From contig PSQN01000011.1 of assembly GCA_002989075.1 (NCBI GenBank), positions 463,131 through 527,130 on the forward strand: a DNA stretch of 64,000 nucleotides, in the 5' to 3' direction. Below the pieces are notes generated by a model that saw only the letters and a list, made by a program, of their open reading frames with translations, made no database searches and had not been told where the DNA came from. Below, piece by piece: positions 25,384-35,752 of the stretch (the first letter of the stretch is position 1; every line of letters starts with the position of its first letter). The DNA comes from Arthonia radiata (Eukaryota; Ascomycota; Arthoniomycetes; Arthoniales; Arthoniaceae). The position numbers and the translations under genes are program-made.

Positions 25384-27168
25384 CTAATAGCTCTTAGGCG
25401 GGGCACCGTAGGAGCCTGGCGCAGAGGCACCCTTACCACCCGCAGACCCATAACCCGAAGCCCCAGCATTCGAACCCCCCTGTACACCACCGCTCACACC
25501 ACCAGATGCGTGGCCAGAAGTCGAGCCGTTTGCTCCACCAGACACACCGCCATTGGCACCGCCCTTCGCGCCGCCAGAAACACCTCCAGCCGCACCACCT
25601 TGCGCGCCACCTGCGGCACCTGTGCCATACCCGCCCGGCGCAGCAGATCCATGACCCGTGCTATCCTTGTCACCGCCGGCAGAGCCATAGGAGCCAGGCT
25701 TGGGGAATGGGAGGTCGGGCATAGAGCCGCCAATTGGGAATGTCCAGCCCTGGCCTTTGCTAGGCATGTAGGAGCCAGGTGCTGAGGGAGTTTTACCTGG
25801 GCCGTAGACTGGCGGGGACGAGGCGCCTGGAGCAGAGGGGGCGGGTGCCGAGCCGGCTGGAGCTGAAGGCTTCGAAGGCGAGCCGTAACCGCCTTGTGCG
25901 GCGGAAGAGGCTGCAGGTGCTGAAGGCACTGGAGCTGAGGGCTTGGAAGGCGAACCGTAACCGCCGGGTGCGGCGGAAGAGGCTGCAGGTGCTGAAGGCG
26001 CTGGAGCTTGGGGCACCGAAGCTGTGTATGCGGCGGGCACATTGTACGCAGAGACCGCTGCACTGCTGCTCATTGAGACCGTCACGCTGGCGGAGGAGGC
26101 GGGAACGAAAGTGGTGCCTGACGGGACGAAGCCGCTTGGGCATGGTGTTGAAATGGATGAGGCTGCCGGTGCAGATGGTGAAGGAGCGTATGGGCCTGGT
26201 GCGGCCGCAGAGGTTGCGAGAGTTGTTGCTGGTGCTGCGGGTGGGAGGTCAGCAGCTGGAGCACCGGGAGCGCCGGGAGCAGCTGGGGCACCTGAATCAA
26301 ACTTGTCAGGGAGCGTTCTCTGAGATGTTGGAAGATTTGGATACTCACCATAGCCACCAGGAGCAGCTCCTCCGCCAATGCCTGCACCGCCCTTGCCGCC
26401 ACCGTTCAAACCGCCTCCAACACCGCCATTCGCACCACCTTGTGCACCGCCTCCGATACCAGCGTTTGCTCCTCCATTGACGCCGCCGGCTGCACCACCA
26501 GCCACACCTCCTTGAGCGCCGCCGTTGAGGCCTCCATTGGCTCCTCCGTTGACACCACCACCAACTCCGCCGTTCACACCACCCTGAGCGCCTCCAGAGA
26601 CTCCACCGCCAACTCCTCCATTGGCGCCACCTTTCGCTCCACCGTTGACGCCTCCGTTGACACCACCTTGAGCGCCTCCGTTGACTCCTGCACCGACGCC
26701 ACCGTTGACGCCGCCATTGACACCGCCTTGCGCTCCACCATTGACACCTCCGTTGACACCTCCGTTGACACCACCTTGTGCACCTCCAGCAACGCCGCCA
26801 TTAACCCCGCCTTGCGCGCCGCCGTTGACACCACCTTGAGCTCCTCCATTCACGCCTCCACTGACTCCTCCATTGACGCCGCCGTTCACGCCGCCATTTG
26901 CTGAGCCTCCAGCACCGGCATTGGCGCCTCCATTCACGCCTCCGTTGGCAGCGCCGCCAGCACCGGCAGCAGCGCCGCCTTGAGCGCCACCAGAGACGCC
27001 ACCAGAGACACCTCCGCCGACACCAGCGTTGGCACCACCAGCTGCTGAGCCTCCGAGAGCACCAGAGTGCTTACCGAAGTTGGCAGCTTGGACGTCTTGA
27101 GGGAGGGCGCGAGCCGAGGCAAGGGCAGCCGTATAGGCGAGGACGACAGAGACCTTTGAGAAATGCAT
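25384..27168 (-). CDS. Secreted Gly/Ala/Asn-rich repeat protein
   Basis: The open frame is 594 codons. Residues 1-19 form a signal peptide ([19 protein letters not shown]). Residues of about 40-265 are near-continuous repeats of the [11 protein letters not shown] type. Residues of about 280-480 are a Pro/Ala/Ser-rich linker with repeated [10 protein letters not shown] and [10 protein letters not shown] blocks. The tail returns to GGAxGG repeats and ends GAPPKSY. It is probably an extracellular or cell-wall structural protein; I know of no enzyme signature in it. The region at 26292-26348 is the only non-repetitive patch (19 codons). It has a GTGAGT donor, a CTGAC branch site and a TTCAG acceptor, so it is a likely 57-nt in-frame intron. 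Splicing would join GGYG to APAAPGAPG and give 575 residues. Function is inferred only from composition and the signal peptide. Confidence 0.75.
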   Translation of the reverse strand: MHFSKVSVVLAYTAALASARALPQDVQAANFGKHSGALGGSAAGGANAGVGGGVSGGVSGGAQGGAAAGAGGAANGGVNGGANAGAGGSANGGVNGGVNGGVSGGVNGGAQGGVNGGAQGGVNGGVAGGAQGGVNGGVNGGVNGGAQGGVNGGVNGGVGAGVNGGAQGGVNGGVNGGAKGGANGGVGGGVSGGAQGGVNGGVGGGVNGGANGGLNGGAQGGVAGGAAGGVNGGANAGIGGGAQGGANGGVGGGLNGGGKGGAGIGGGAAPGGYGEYPNLPTSQRTLPDKFDSGAPAAPGAPGAPAADLPPAAPATTLATSAAAPGPYAPSPSAPAASSISTPCPSGFVPSGTTFVPASSASVTVSMSSSAAVSAYNVPAAYTASVPQAPAPSAPAASSAAPGGYGSPSKPSAPVPSAPAASSAAQGGYGSPSKPSAPAGSAPAPSAPGASSPPVYGPGKTPSAPGSYMPSKGQGWTFPIGGSMPDLPFPKPGSYGSAGGDKDSTGHGSAAPGGYGTGAAGGAQGGAAGGVSGGAKGGANGGVSGGANGSTSGHASGGVSGGVQGGSNAGASGYGSAGGKGASAPGSYGAPPKSY

Positions 27169-27429
27169 GATTGCTTGATGATGATGATGATGAAGTTGTA
27201 GACGTCGAGTGGACCGAGTAGATTGAGACTAAGAGTAGATCAAATGGGATAGAGTGTGCTGTAGATTGATAGCGATGACTCTTCGAACAGGCCGGCTGTG
27301 GTCCCAGATGAAGATGAGAATGTAATTAAGGTGTAGCGAGTGCGTCGAGAACGAGAGATATTAGGCTGTGAAGCGAGTGTAGACGAACGAGATGTGTTGA
27401 TCGAGTTGTTCTGCAGCGGGGTGAGGACG

Positions 27430-27441
27430 CCATATTTATGT
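27430..27441 (-). promoter_or_regulatory. TATA-like element upstream of the Gly-rich gene
   Basis: On the minus strand this reads CATAAATATGG, about 265 bp upstream of the ATG at 27168. The intervening leader holds a short GAT microsatellite at 27175-27192. It is a plausible core promoter for a strongly expressed secreted protein, judged by motif only. Confidence 0.3.
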
Positions 27442-28655
27442 TGTTTCTCCAGAGTGATCTTGGTGCTTGCACTCACCCTTCGACGGATCTTCGGGAGATT
27501 GCAGGCCAGAACCTCAACGCAGATGTTCATGGAAACTTTTCTCGAAGACATGCCTGTGGTGGAGGCATACTGAGCTTGTGTTCAACGCTAAGAAGAGCCA
27601 TTGGACTTAGCGAGTACAGATTAGGGAAGATGCCATGGTTGCTGTGCTGGGTCCGGTACGAGGGCGAGCGCCGCAAAGGCTCTTTGGTCAAGTTAGTGAT
27701 CCAGCCTTCTCAGGGGCGAGTTCACAACCATGTAGAACCCATGCTGATGTGAGTGAAGTCTAAAGAGATGAAACACCAAGGAGGTTTTAGAGATCGCCGC
27801 TATCCCAAGATTGCGCATGGCGTACCAAATCCAGGGGTTTTAGCGCATACACAAGTCTCCGACCGTACCGACTTGGCCGACCGTTTTCTGGGGAGATCGT
27901 ATTTCCTGCGCAAAGTTGTCCAAGCCATGTCGCAAACTTCACACGTTGGACTAGAACTGAAGTCTCTTGGTAAGTCACTGAGAAGCCACTCCAGCATGCG
28001 CATGACTGCAGGAGACATTGGGCGGGAGGATGGAAGCGTGGAGAATTGCGGATTTCTGTTGGCCTCTGCTCTCGCTCAAACGCGACGTTCGTCACTGTAG
28101 TTTTACCTGACACGGCACAGTCGCATCGGCTGCGGACCATCTTGTGGAAACCTGGGGATCGCCTAATCGCTTTGCTGGATCCGAGCGCATGAGCCTCGGG
28201 TGCGCTCTGGCACCATCAAGATGCGCTAGCTGGATGATCGCGCCTTCCAGAGATAGCGCGAGCCTCAAACAGGGACCGCCATTCATACCTGCAAACCTAG
28301 CTAGAGTGGTCTGGCTTGGTCTGCATCGTCGTTTCGAGTCGTTGTGACTTGAGCGATTTTGGTCCGGCAGTCGGACGCTGCAACTCAGGGGCTGGCGCTT
28401 TGATGCTCAGTCACTGTGACTGCGATGGAGACCATGCTGCGGCGGCGATGGATCCGGAGCCTGAGGTCAAAATCGTTCGAGAGCAAGATTAGCCTCAAGC
28501 TAACCTTGAGTGGCCATGCCCCTGTCAGGAATATCAGCAGTGAAAAAGAGCGATATAGTTGAACGGCAGGCACGGCGCAACATGTGTGAATCTGTGCTGA
28601 AGTTTTTCATTGTCGAACTTCTTGCTGCTGGTCTCTTGAATTTGTCTTGATTGTC
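27442..28655. other. Intergenic, no supported gene
   Basis: Several frames of 60-117 codons overlap on both strands, but none has a recognisable domain, a plausible splice structure or protein-like composition. The stretch is the promoter side of the Gly-rich gene and the 3' side of the membrane-protein gene. Confidence 0.4.
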
Positions 28656-30158
28656 CTATCTGAATCGTCTAGATCCCAACTCGATCTCTCTTCTTCGCTC
28701 TTCACGCGTCTTCCAGGCGTTTGGTGCGTATGCGGATGCAGGTGTCCCTTGCACGCTTGCGCCGCCAGGGCTGACCAAGTGCTTGACACTTATGAGCGAA
28801 GCCTTGGACTTCATGTATGCTCCCACACCCTTGACGTCTCTTACACTAGCTTGTGTACTCCCGCTCTTGTATAGGTTCCGACGGCTTGATCTTTCCCGTG
28901 GTCTTCCTCTGTAGTCCCTCTGGGCCGTCGCAGCGCGTCGGATGCTTTCATTGTCGGTAGACGCTCGCAGGAGGACCTCGCGCATGTGTTTGGGCACTTC
29001 TATTTGGAAGGTCTGATTGTTCGGGTTCTTGATGGCTTGCTCACTTGCACGGTTGACCAACAGCCGGAGCATCTGTTGACGTGTCTCTTCGTCTTCAGGC
29101 GTAGGCGATGGAGTACGCATGGTGGTGACTGCGGCTTCGCCATTGGCCTGAGGCAGCGCGACACCACTAGTCAGCGAAGAGCGTCGACGGAGCGAAGTAT
29201 CACGAGCGGCTTCGTCTGGGGTGGAAGGCAGTGGACGATCGGTTGAGCTCAGTGGAGGGCGGGCGGGCGACGCGGTGGGCGAGTAAGCGTACGGTGTCGC
29301 ATGAGGAGAGCTTCGACGACGAGCAGCGTGGGTGTCGTTAGCAGCCGTCCATCCACCATGCAGCTGGGTAGTGTCGATGCCCCAGCCAATTCCTGTGACG
29401 GGCGGAAGTGTAGGTTGCTGAGTGCTGGCGTAAGAAGGCGCTGGGCTTGGACCCCGATCGTGCGAAAGCAAAGGAGCTTCGTGCTCTGCTTCAGAACCTC
29501 CAGAGCGCCAGTTTCCTCGGCCGATCTTGATTTGCGTCCAGATCACAAGAGCAAGGTAGACGACCGTTGAACCGGCAGCTGCAGCCACACCGAGGTACGC
29601 TTGAAAGCCCCATTGATACCTCGTTGTGAAGACAAAGTTCAGTGTCAAGTTGGCCAGGCCGAGAAGAGACGATGAGAGACCCGGGATGAAGATGGCTTCA
29701 TTGCGGAAGCTCGGGGAATGGACGGCGAAGCAGAGCAAAGGAGTGAGAGACCAAGCGAGGGTCAAGCATGCTATTGAGAGCACGGTGAGAGCGGTCTTTG
29801 GGACGGTGAGCTGAGGATCGCGTTCGTAGAGAGGTTGTATGGCGAGGAAACTGGTCGAGGTTAGGAAGGTGCGACTCGTGGGGAAGGTGGAGATCCGAAC
29901 GTACCCAGCCAAAAGAATGCATGGCGTCCCGATGAATGCAACCACTCTCCAGTACCACTACATGAGTACTTTGTTAGAAATACGCAGACTCAATGAGTTC
30001 TTGTACTGATATCATACCGGAGGCGGAGTGTACTTGTGGTCGGCATCTCCCCAGTCCTCGTACTGTCCCGCCCACTGCATGCGTGGAGCACCAGCTTTGT
30101 CTGAATACGTGTACCCACGATCCCCGCCTAGCGACTGGTATGAAGCTGGCGTGATCAT
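28656..30158 (-). CDS. Four-TM membrane protein with long disordered tail, two exons
   Basis: Exon 1 is 30158-30018 (47 codons, MITPASYQSL to HKYTPPP) and exon 2 is 29957-28656, giving 480 residues. The 60-nt intron has a GTATGA donor, a TTCTAAC branch site and a TGTAG acceptor, and the frame is kept across it. An in-frame TAA three codons upstream fixes the start. Predicted membrane segments are about 50-69 (begins WRVVAFIGTPC), 101-125, 135-157 and 165-187. The remaining 290 residues are Ser/Pro/Arg-rich and end in a charged KTREERRREIELGSRRFR. I do not recognise a named family. It looks like one of the conserved but uncharacterised fungal integral membrane proteins with a cytosolic tail. 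Confidence 0.75.
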
Positions 30159-30841
30159 GATAGATTAGCTATGTATATACCCGTTGACCGGCGACGAGCA
30201 TCGCAAAATTGCAAAAGTGATAGGTGGCCAGATGTCACAGGTCGCAGAGACGACGACTGGTCACGTAATGAGCGTGGGACCGAATAGAATGAATGCACCT
30301 GAATCCAAAGGAGTGAAAAGGCAATGATTACAAGAATAGCAAGAAGGCAGTAGCGGCGCTGCGGTGCAAGAGATGACCAGGCGCCTTTTAGACATGTTTG
30401 TGCCTGTGTCGACACCACAGCTGGAGGAGGATGAGCAAAGAGGCGAGGATGCCAGGATGGAACGGCTACCCGCCCAGCACCTTGCCTAATGCAGCCAGAA
30501 AATAACAAACTGTGTGGCTGAGGTCGCCGGGAAGGGCAGAAATATGCAGAGCTAATGCACATCCGGGGCGAAGGATCGTGTATTGCTGCAGGGTTGTCAC
30601 AGCCGCGCGGGACGAGGTGCGCGTCACGCTAAAGCAGCCCTTCTAACAAGTCAGTCCTCGAGGCTCACACGAGTGATGACTTGCGTGCGCCTCCCCCGCG
30701 GTGAGGATCCTGCTCGTCGGCCCCGCGTCGATCTAATTGCAAGGCAAATGTCTCACTCGAGCAGGAACAGACAGAATGAGTTCACGTTCGTTGACGGTTG
30801 CAGTCGTCTTCCGCAGCTCGATTGTCCTTCACATAGAGGGG
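30159..30841. other. Intergenic between membrane protein and prp18
   Basis: This is the upstream region of the membrane-protein gene and the 3' side of prp18. A minus-strand frame of 135 codons (30155-30562) contains one hydrophobic run (LLAILVIIAFSLLWIQV). It overlaps exon 1 of the annotated gene out of frame and shows no other support, so I do not call it a gene. Confidence 0.4.
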
Positions 30842-31960
30842 TCATCCCATCAGCTGGTCCATATTCTCTGGCGGCCACTTGGTCTGCGCAAAGCTGAGAC
30901 ACCTCTTGATGCTTTGAAGAATCTTTCGAGTCTCCTCATTCGACAAAATGTGCGCCTTACTCTTATCCTCCGACAGCTTCTCCCGTGCCGAACGCTCGTG
31001 AATGCCCACCATTGTGACACCTATCGGCCAGGCTGCTTTGCCAATACTGAGCGTGAGGTACACGTCGTTTGCACTGACATAGCGACGCTGTTGAGCCTTG
31101 TACACGATGTCGGCCATGGGTTTGAGCAGGTCATCCGGTAGTGTGGTGGGGTCTGAGGACAACTTCTCGAATTTCCGAAACAGCGGCTTAAGGTGTTCGA
31201 GCGCCTGAATGTGGGAGTTCGTCGCAGCCCTCCCCGCAAATGAGGCCTTTTGATCTGAGTCGCGTCCAGCCAATGCTCTTCCCCATTCCAACAACACCAC
31301 GTTGAACCAAGTAGCCATCTGTCGTGCAAGCAGTAGACGTCCTCCAGCGTCCGAGGCTGGAGGAACTTTGTCACCCAGCATGCTCTCTTCACTTGGTATG
31401 GGTTCGAGTGTGGTCTGAATGGGCTGGTCTGGGTGATGTATCACACTCTTCATCCTGGCCTTCTGAACCCTGTGGTAACGCCTCAAACGCCGTCTGTGGT
31501 CCTCTCCGAAAAAGACGGTCGGCTCTCTCAAATCTCGGAGCTTTGCTCTGAGCAACTCATCGTCGAGGTCTTCCTCTCCACCGGTCGAGGCTGAATCTTT
31601 TGACGCCTCATTCTCAATCTCTTGCTTCGTGGGAAGCTCTGGCAAGCCCACTCGCCGCCGTCGCTCTCTCTCTGCTTGCTCATCCTCTTCTTGCTGCCGC
31701 TTCCGTGACACTTCTGCAAGCCTCTTCCTCTTCGCCAAGCGCTCCTCATTGCGCGAGCTTTCCTCTTCCGCTAGCTTACGCTTTCTGTCGGCCTTCTGTA
31801 AACGCTCATTTTCGCGTGCCGCTTGCTCCGCCTTGTATGCTGCTTCACGCGCCGCTTCGGCCTCTGCCCGCTTTTGATATTTGCTGGTTTGAGGCTCGTC
31901 TTTGACTGTTGAGGAGGAAGATTTCGCGATCTGCGCTTGCATCAACTTTGCGAAATCCAT
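30842..31960 (-). CDS. prp18: Pre-mRNA-splicing factor 18
   Basis: This is a 372-residue protein from one uninterrupted frame. Prp18 acts in the second transesterification step of splicing with Slu7 in the spliceosome. The N-terminus (MDFAKLMQAQI) is typical of fungal Prp18. Residues of about 28-110 are a Lys/Arg/Glu-rich coiled segment. Residues 145-160 (REPTVFFGEDHRRRLRRY) are the splicing-factor motif shared with Prp4. Residues of about 220-365 form the Prp18 helical domain, with the conserved block DVYLTLSIGKAAWPIGVTMV and the end CLSFAQTKWPPENMDQLMG. Length and motif order match the family, and nothing is missing. The gene is transcribed in the same direction as its neighbours on both sides. 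Confidence 0.96.
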   Translation of the reverse strand: MDFAKLMQAQIAKSSSSTVKDEPQTSKYQKRAEAEAAREAAYKAEQAARENERLQKADRKRKLAEEESSRNEERLAKRKRLAEVSRKRQQEEDEQAERERRRRVGLPELPTKQEIENEASKDSASTGGEEDLDDELLRAKLRDLREPTVFFGEDHRRRLRRYHRVQKARMKSVIHHPDQPIQTTLEPIPSEESMLGDKVPPASDAGGRLLLARQMATWFNVVLLEWGRALAGRDSDQKASFAGRAATNSHIQALEHLKPLFRKFEKLSSDPTTLPDDLLKPMADIVYKAQQRRYVSANDVYLTLSIGKAAWPIGVTMVGIHERSAREKLSEDKSKAHILSNEETRKILQSIKRCLSFAQTKWPPENMDQLMG

Positions 31961-32442
31961 TGTTGAGCGCAGGTGTTGAGTGCAGATGTTTGGTGTATAC
32001 GGTCAACTTGATGCAATTCAAAGGTGAAGAAGCCGCCCTGCCGAGCAAATATTGATGGTCCAAGGAACGAGTCAGGAACGCTTAGTAAGCAGGCCGGACA
32101 AGTTGTGAAATGTAGACGAAAGCAACGACGGACGTATACTTTTCATGGAAGCATACGCCATGAAGAGGGTGGGCATGAGTAGCCTGATTCTAAATAGGTA
32201 GGCGGATTTTCTATAAATCTGACATGTTGCGCTCTTGCTCCTGTTGCTCGCTCCCATGATACTTGAAACGCATGAAAACCTTCACAGCGCCCTTGTTCGA
32301 AGTCTGTCCCCAAGGACCACCGCGAAAGAGACAAAGACATTCTCCAAATTTTCGTGGAATCACTCGACACAAAACATTGCTCCCATCTTCGTCCTTTCGA
32401 TCATCTGCCGTGATCTTGCTGAGCCATCTGTACCCCTGAATG
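31961..32442. other. Intergenic, prp18 promoter
   Basis: This is 482 bp between two minus-strand genes. It holds the prp18 5' region and the 3' end of the upstream gene. No supported open frame. Confidence 0.4.
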
Positions 32443-33586
32443 CTACTTCTTCCTGGCTTTGGCCTGCTCGGCAACCTTCAAGCATTTCTGATGCCACACC
32501 CCACTGGTCTCATCATTGAATGGCAGGCGGTAGACCTCATTGACCGCGTGCTCTATCTCGTCCTCGGTCATGTCTGCCCAACGTAAAATGTCAGTGTGAC
32601 TTGGGGTGGACTTCGGACGGGGAGAACTTACCGTAGGAAGCAGCTTCCCTGATAGCCTTCGCACCAAGCTCCAAAATGGTCGCGGCAAGGACCAAAGTCG
32701 TCGCGCCGCGCACTGGGGCCTCCGACTCGAGGTTTTTGTCCTTGGATTTGCCTTTAGACACTGCTGTTGAAGCACGCGGCTGGGGAGTATCATCATCGCG
32801 ATCATCAGCACATTCAAGCATCCGGAAAGGTCCCGAGGCTGTCTTTTTGGAGCGAGTGCTCTGAGCTGGAGCTGGAGCTGACTTGGCTGTCGCAGGCTTG
32901 GCTGCTGACGGCTTGCGACGATCTGGTAAAGCACGGTGGGTACTGTAAGCAAGGTCATTGGGGTCACTGGCTCGGCGCGCCGCAGCTTTGGCAGTTGGCT
33001 TGCTGGGCTTTTCTTTCGGAGTTTCCTTCCGTATGAACGCTCCATGAGCGCCACGCACTCGCGTAGCACTGGCCTGTACCTCTGGTGGATCGTCAAAGGA
33101 AGCAATACTGCCGAAGTGGTCCGAAGCTAGAGGAGTCGACTTGCGAGACTTGCGAACGTTGACCTTTGCTGGCTCTGGGTCGGCACGCGTACGCTTAGCA
33201 ACTGGCTCTGGCGAATCGTCCGATTCGGACTCGGCGATCTCCTTGACCGCGTTTGACTTGGTCCTGCCGTACGCGTTGGAGCTGAAGCGCCCTGCTGAAC
33301 TCGAGGGGAAGCCATACGCAGCACGACCTGCTGCAACTTTCTCCTGATCGAGCGGCCAGCTGAACATGTCTCTCATTGCTTTGAATTGTTTGGCTGCGCT
33401 GCTCTCTTTCTCGCGCTCTGTCTCGGCAGCTCCGCGCTTGCGCTTTTCGGATGCTGGTTCGGGGCTGTCAAGCACCTCGACAACCTGACGCGTCTCTGGT
33501 GCGGCGGCGTCGGTGGGCTTGGGTGGGGCGGGGGTGGCTCTTTTCTCGCGAGCGATATTGATAGATACTGGTGGGTGATCCATCAT
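32443..33586 (-). CDS. Uncharacterised basic, disordered nuclear-type protein, two exons
   Basis: Exon 1 is 33586-32632 and exon 2 is 32573-32443, giving 361 residues. The 58-nt intron has a GTAAGT donor and a GGGCAG acceptor in phase 1, and splicing yields AASY-DMTEDEIEHAVNEVY. The start is the ATGATG pair at 33586, since the frame extends upstream without another ATG. The protein is Lys/Arg/Ser/Pro-rich, with NLS-like clusters (EKRKRG, AKRTR) and a SUMO-interaction-like RQVVEVLDS near residue 35. The last 60 residues are the only folded-looking part: a hydrophobic helix (TTLVLAATILELGAKAIREA) followed by an acidic helix and the end VAEQAKARKK. I do not recognise the family. A chromatin or DNA-associated role is only a guess from composition. 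Confidence 0.7.
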
Positions 33587-34156
33587 GTTGAAATGTAGGC
33601 TGAAAGATGAACGCGCGCGAGTTTGCAAGAGAAAAAAGTTGAAGAAGAGGTTGTTGGGAGGTCGAAGTTGCTAGGCGAGCGCAAAACAAACCACTAGCGC
33701 GAACATGTGACGTCGCCTCTGAAGGTGCCTTACGAATTCCCGCGTTGGCATTGCGGCACCGCGAAATCTTGGTGCGAAGGTATGTACAGGCTCGATTGAC
33801 CTTCAGCCCTGTCTCAGCGTTTCAAGACTGTCAATGATCACCGTCATCATGCTTTCTTGGATGGCAACCTTGTCCTCGCTTCTCGAGACAAGAGGCAGAT
33901 CAGGTCTACCCGCTGTACTTGAGCATGACCTCCTCTCAGCTTCTTCGTCATGTCTATGTCCTCTACTTACAGTCCATCCTCACCAGCGCCTCGAGTCCGG
34001 CTACTGTGCACACTATGGCGACCACATCTCCCATGCCCATCAACCACACATCCATCGCACAGTGCACACTACCGGCCTGTATCACCTCGCACGCAGCGAT
34101 GAGTCTCAGCGCCATCAATTCGAACCTCAAAACCACCTCTGAAGACCTCTGCAACC
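33587..34156. promoter_or_regulatory. Divergent promoter region
   Basis: This is 570 bp between a minus-strand gene starting at 33586 and a plus-strand gene starting at 34157, so it must hold both promoters. A plus-strand frame of 102 codons from 33834 shows no protein-like features and is taken as leader sequence. Confidence 0.4.
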
Positions 34157-34582
34157 ATGGCACCATACACTGATGATACCCCACCCCGCAACGGCAAGAA
34201 GGACTCGTCCTTCAATTACTACACAAAGCTCAAGCTAACCCGCGAGCCCTCACCCGAGGACAAAACCACCAAGCCCACGGTCAAGCAGACCAAATCAGCC
34301 ACCTCCAAGAACAAAGTCACCAAGCCAGCGGCCAAGAAGTCCAAGATCATCATTCTCAGGCTTCCAAATCCCTCGTATGTGCCCCGCACCAACGAGAATG
34401 AGGCTAAAGCGCAGAAAAAACAGGCTGTAACCCAGGACGAGTCGACCACAGGCCGAGACGAGGATGTTATGAAACAGCTCAACGCGTTCTCGTTCCCACC
34501 ACCTCGGCCGGCTCAGCCAACGCACACGCTTGAGGAGATCGAGGCTGCGAATGCGTTGGTGAAGATGAGCACGTGGGATTAA
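34157..34582 (+). CDS. Small basic hypothetical protein
   Basis: This is 141 residues with a strong start context (GCAACCATGGCACC). The first half is Lys/Thr/Pro-rich with AT-hook-poor, histone-tail-like runs (TKPAAKKSKI). The second half has SFPPPRPAQPTHTLEEIEAA and ends VKMSTWD. There is no signal peptide or membrane segment. I recognise no domain; a nuclear location is plausible from charge alone. A tandem repeat array begins about 20 bp after the stop codon. Confidence 0.5.
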   Translation: MAPYTDDTPPRNGKKDSSFNYYTKLKLTREPSPEDKTTKPTVKQTKSATSKNKVTKPAAKKSKIIILRLPNPSYVPRTNENEAKAQKKQAVTQDESTTGRDEDVMKQLNAFSFPPPRPAQPTHTLEEIEAANALVKMSTWD

Positions 34583-34599
34583 CTAGATGAGCAGAGAGT

Positions 34600-35450
34600 T
34601 TGTTGGACGCGAAGTATTGAAGAATAATATAAAGAGCGAATATATTGTGCATTAATTGCTTTTTGAAACCTCTATCTGAGCATCGCCGGGAAACTCTTAC
34701 TAAACTTAGTGGACCTAGAAAGGCAGTAGACAAGGGTATTTGCTGTAAGTATAATATTAGATATCTGAGACTCTCCTGGACGCAGAGTATTGCGTAACAA
34801 TATGAAGAGCAAATCGATTGGGCACGAAATAGTCTTTAAGATCTTATTTGAGTAACGCGGCGGAGCCGCTATTGAAATGGTGTAAAGAAGAAGGGAAGAC
34901 ACCTTTGGTATTCGCTGTGAGTGTAGTACTGGATATCTGCGAGGTTGTTGGACGCAAAGTATTGAGTAATAACATGAAGAGCAAATCCATTGTGCACGAA
35001 CTGGTCTTTGAAGCTGCTATATCAGCAACGCGAGGGAGCAATTTCTGAATTTGGTAGAACTGGAAAGGCAGAGGGGAAGGGTAGTTGCTGTGAGTGTAAT
35101 ATTGGGTATCCATGAGTTTACTGGACGCGAAGTATTGGGTAGTAATGTGAAGAGCAAATATACTGGGCTTGAATCAGTCTTTGAGATCTTTATTTGAGCA
35201 ACACGGCAGAAACGCTCCTAGAAAGTCGCGAAATAGAAAGAAAGATAACACTGCTAGTGGCTGTCACTGTAGTATTGAGAATATGCGAGTTTGGTGGACG
35301 CGAGTTTTACTCAACAGCAAGTCCATTGGATACAAATTAGGATTGAACATTTCGATTATAAGCAACGCCGCGGAATCGCTCGTGAATGGACGTGGATTGG
35401 AAACGAATATGACCATGGCAGTTGCTGTGAATGTGAATACGGAGTGTATG
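34600..35450. repeat. 173-bp tandem repeat, about five diverged units
   Basis: The phrase TGGACGC recurs at 34604, 34777, 34949, 35122 and 35295, spaced 173, 172, 173 and 173 bp. Each unit also carries a GAAGAGCAAAT..ATTG segment, a GAGCAACGCGGCGGA-like segment and a GCTGTGAGTGTA..ATTG segment in the same order. Units differ by many point changes, so the array is old, but the length is nearly invariant. The unit is not coding: frames change between units. Confidence 0.85.
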
Positions 35451-35752
35451 CTACCGTTCAGCTGTGAAACGGTATTGTATGAAGCTTTTGCACGCTTACT
35501 ATGCTCGCATCATTTGTAGACTAGCAAAAGCAATAGTATACTGCACACAGTTCTGCTGTTATAGACTCATGACACATCTCAGCAACTCCACACATCCGTA
35601 TACCACCGCCTCACATGTAATCACCCCCATTCTAACACACACCCCGGAACAAAACCCTACCTCCACCACCCCTCTGCTCTCACCCTGCCACCCACAACAC
35701 CAGCACTACCCCTCCTCCTCTCCACTCCCCTCCGCCTCCCCACCCCGCGGTC
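35451..35752. other. Low-complexity CT-rich 3' flank
   Basis: From about 35,580 the plus strand is rich in CACC and CCTCC runs, up to the stop codon of the next minus-strand gene. No gene seen. Confidence 0.4.

Noticed and set aside
25494-26904. Several long frames on both strands over the Gly-rich gene
   Set aside because: They are shadows of the repeat (GGTGTCAACGGC-type codons stay open in all frames). Only the 594-codon frame has a signal peptide and a sensible repeat.
30155-30562. Minus-strand 135-codon frame with one hydrophobic run
   Set aside because: It overlaps exon 1 of the four-TM protein out of frame, and the exon model is far better supported by its splice signals.
34848-35519. 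Plus-strand frames of 66-116 codons in the 173-bp array
   Set aside because: Frames are not kept from unit to unit, so the repeat is non-coding.
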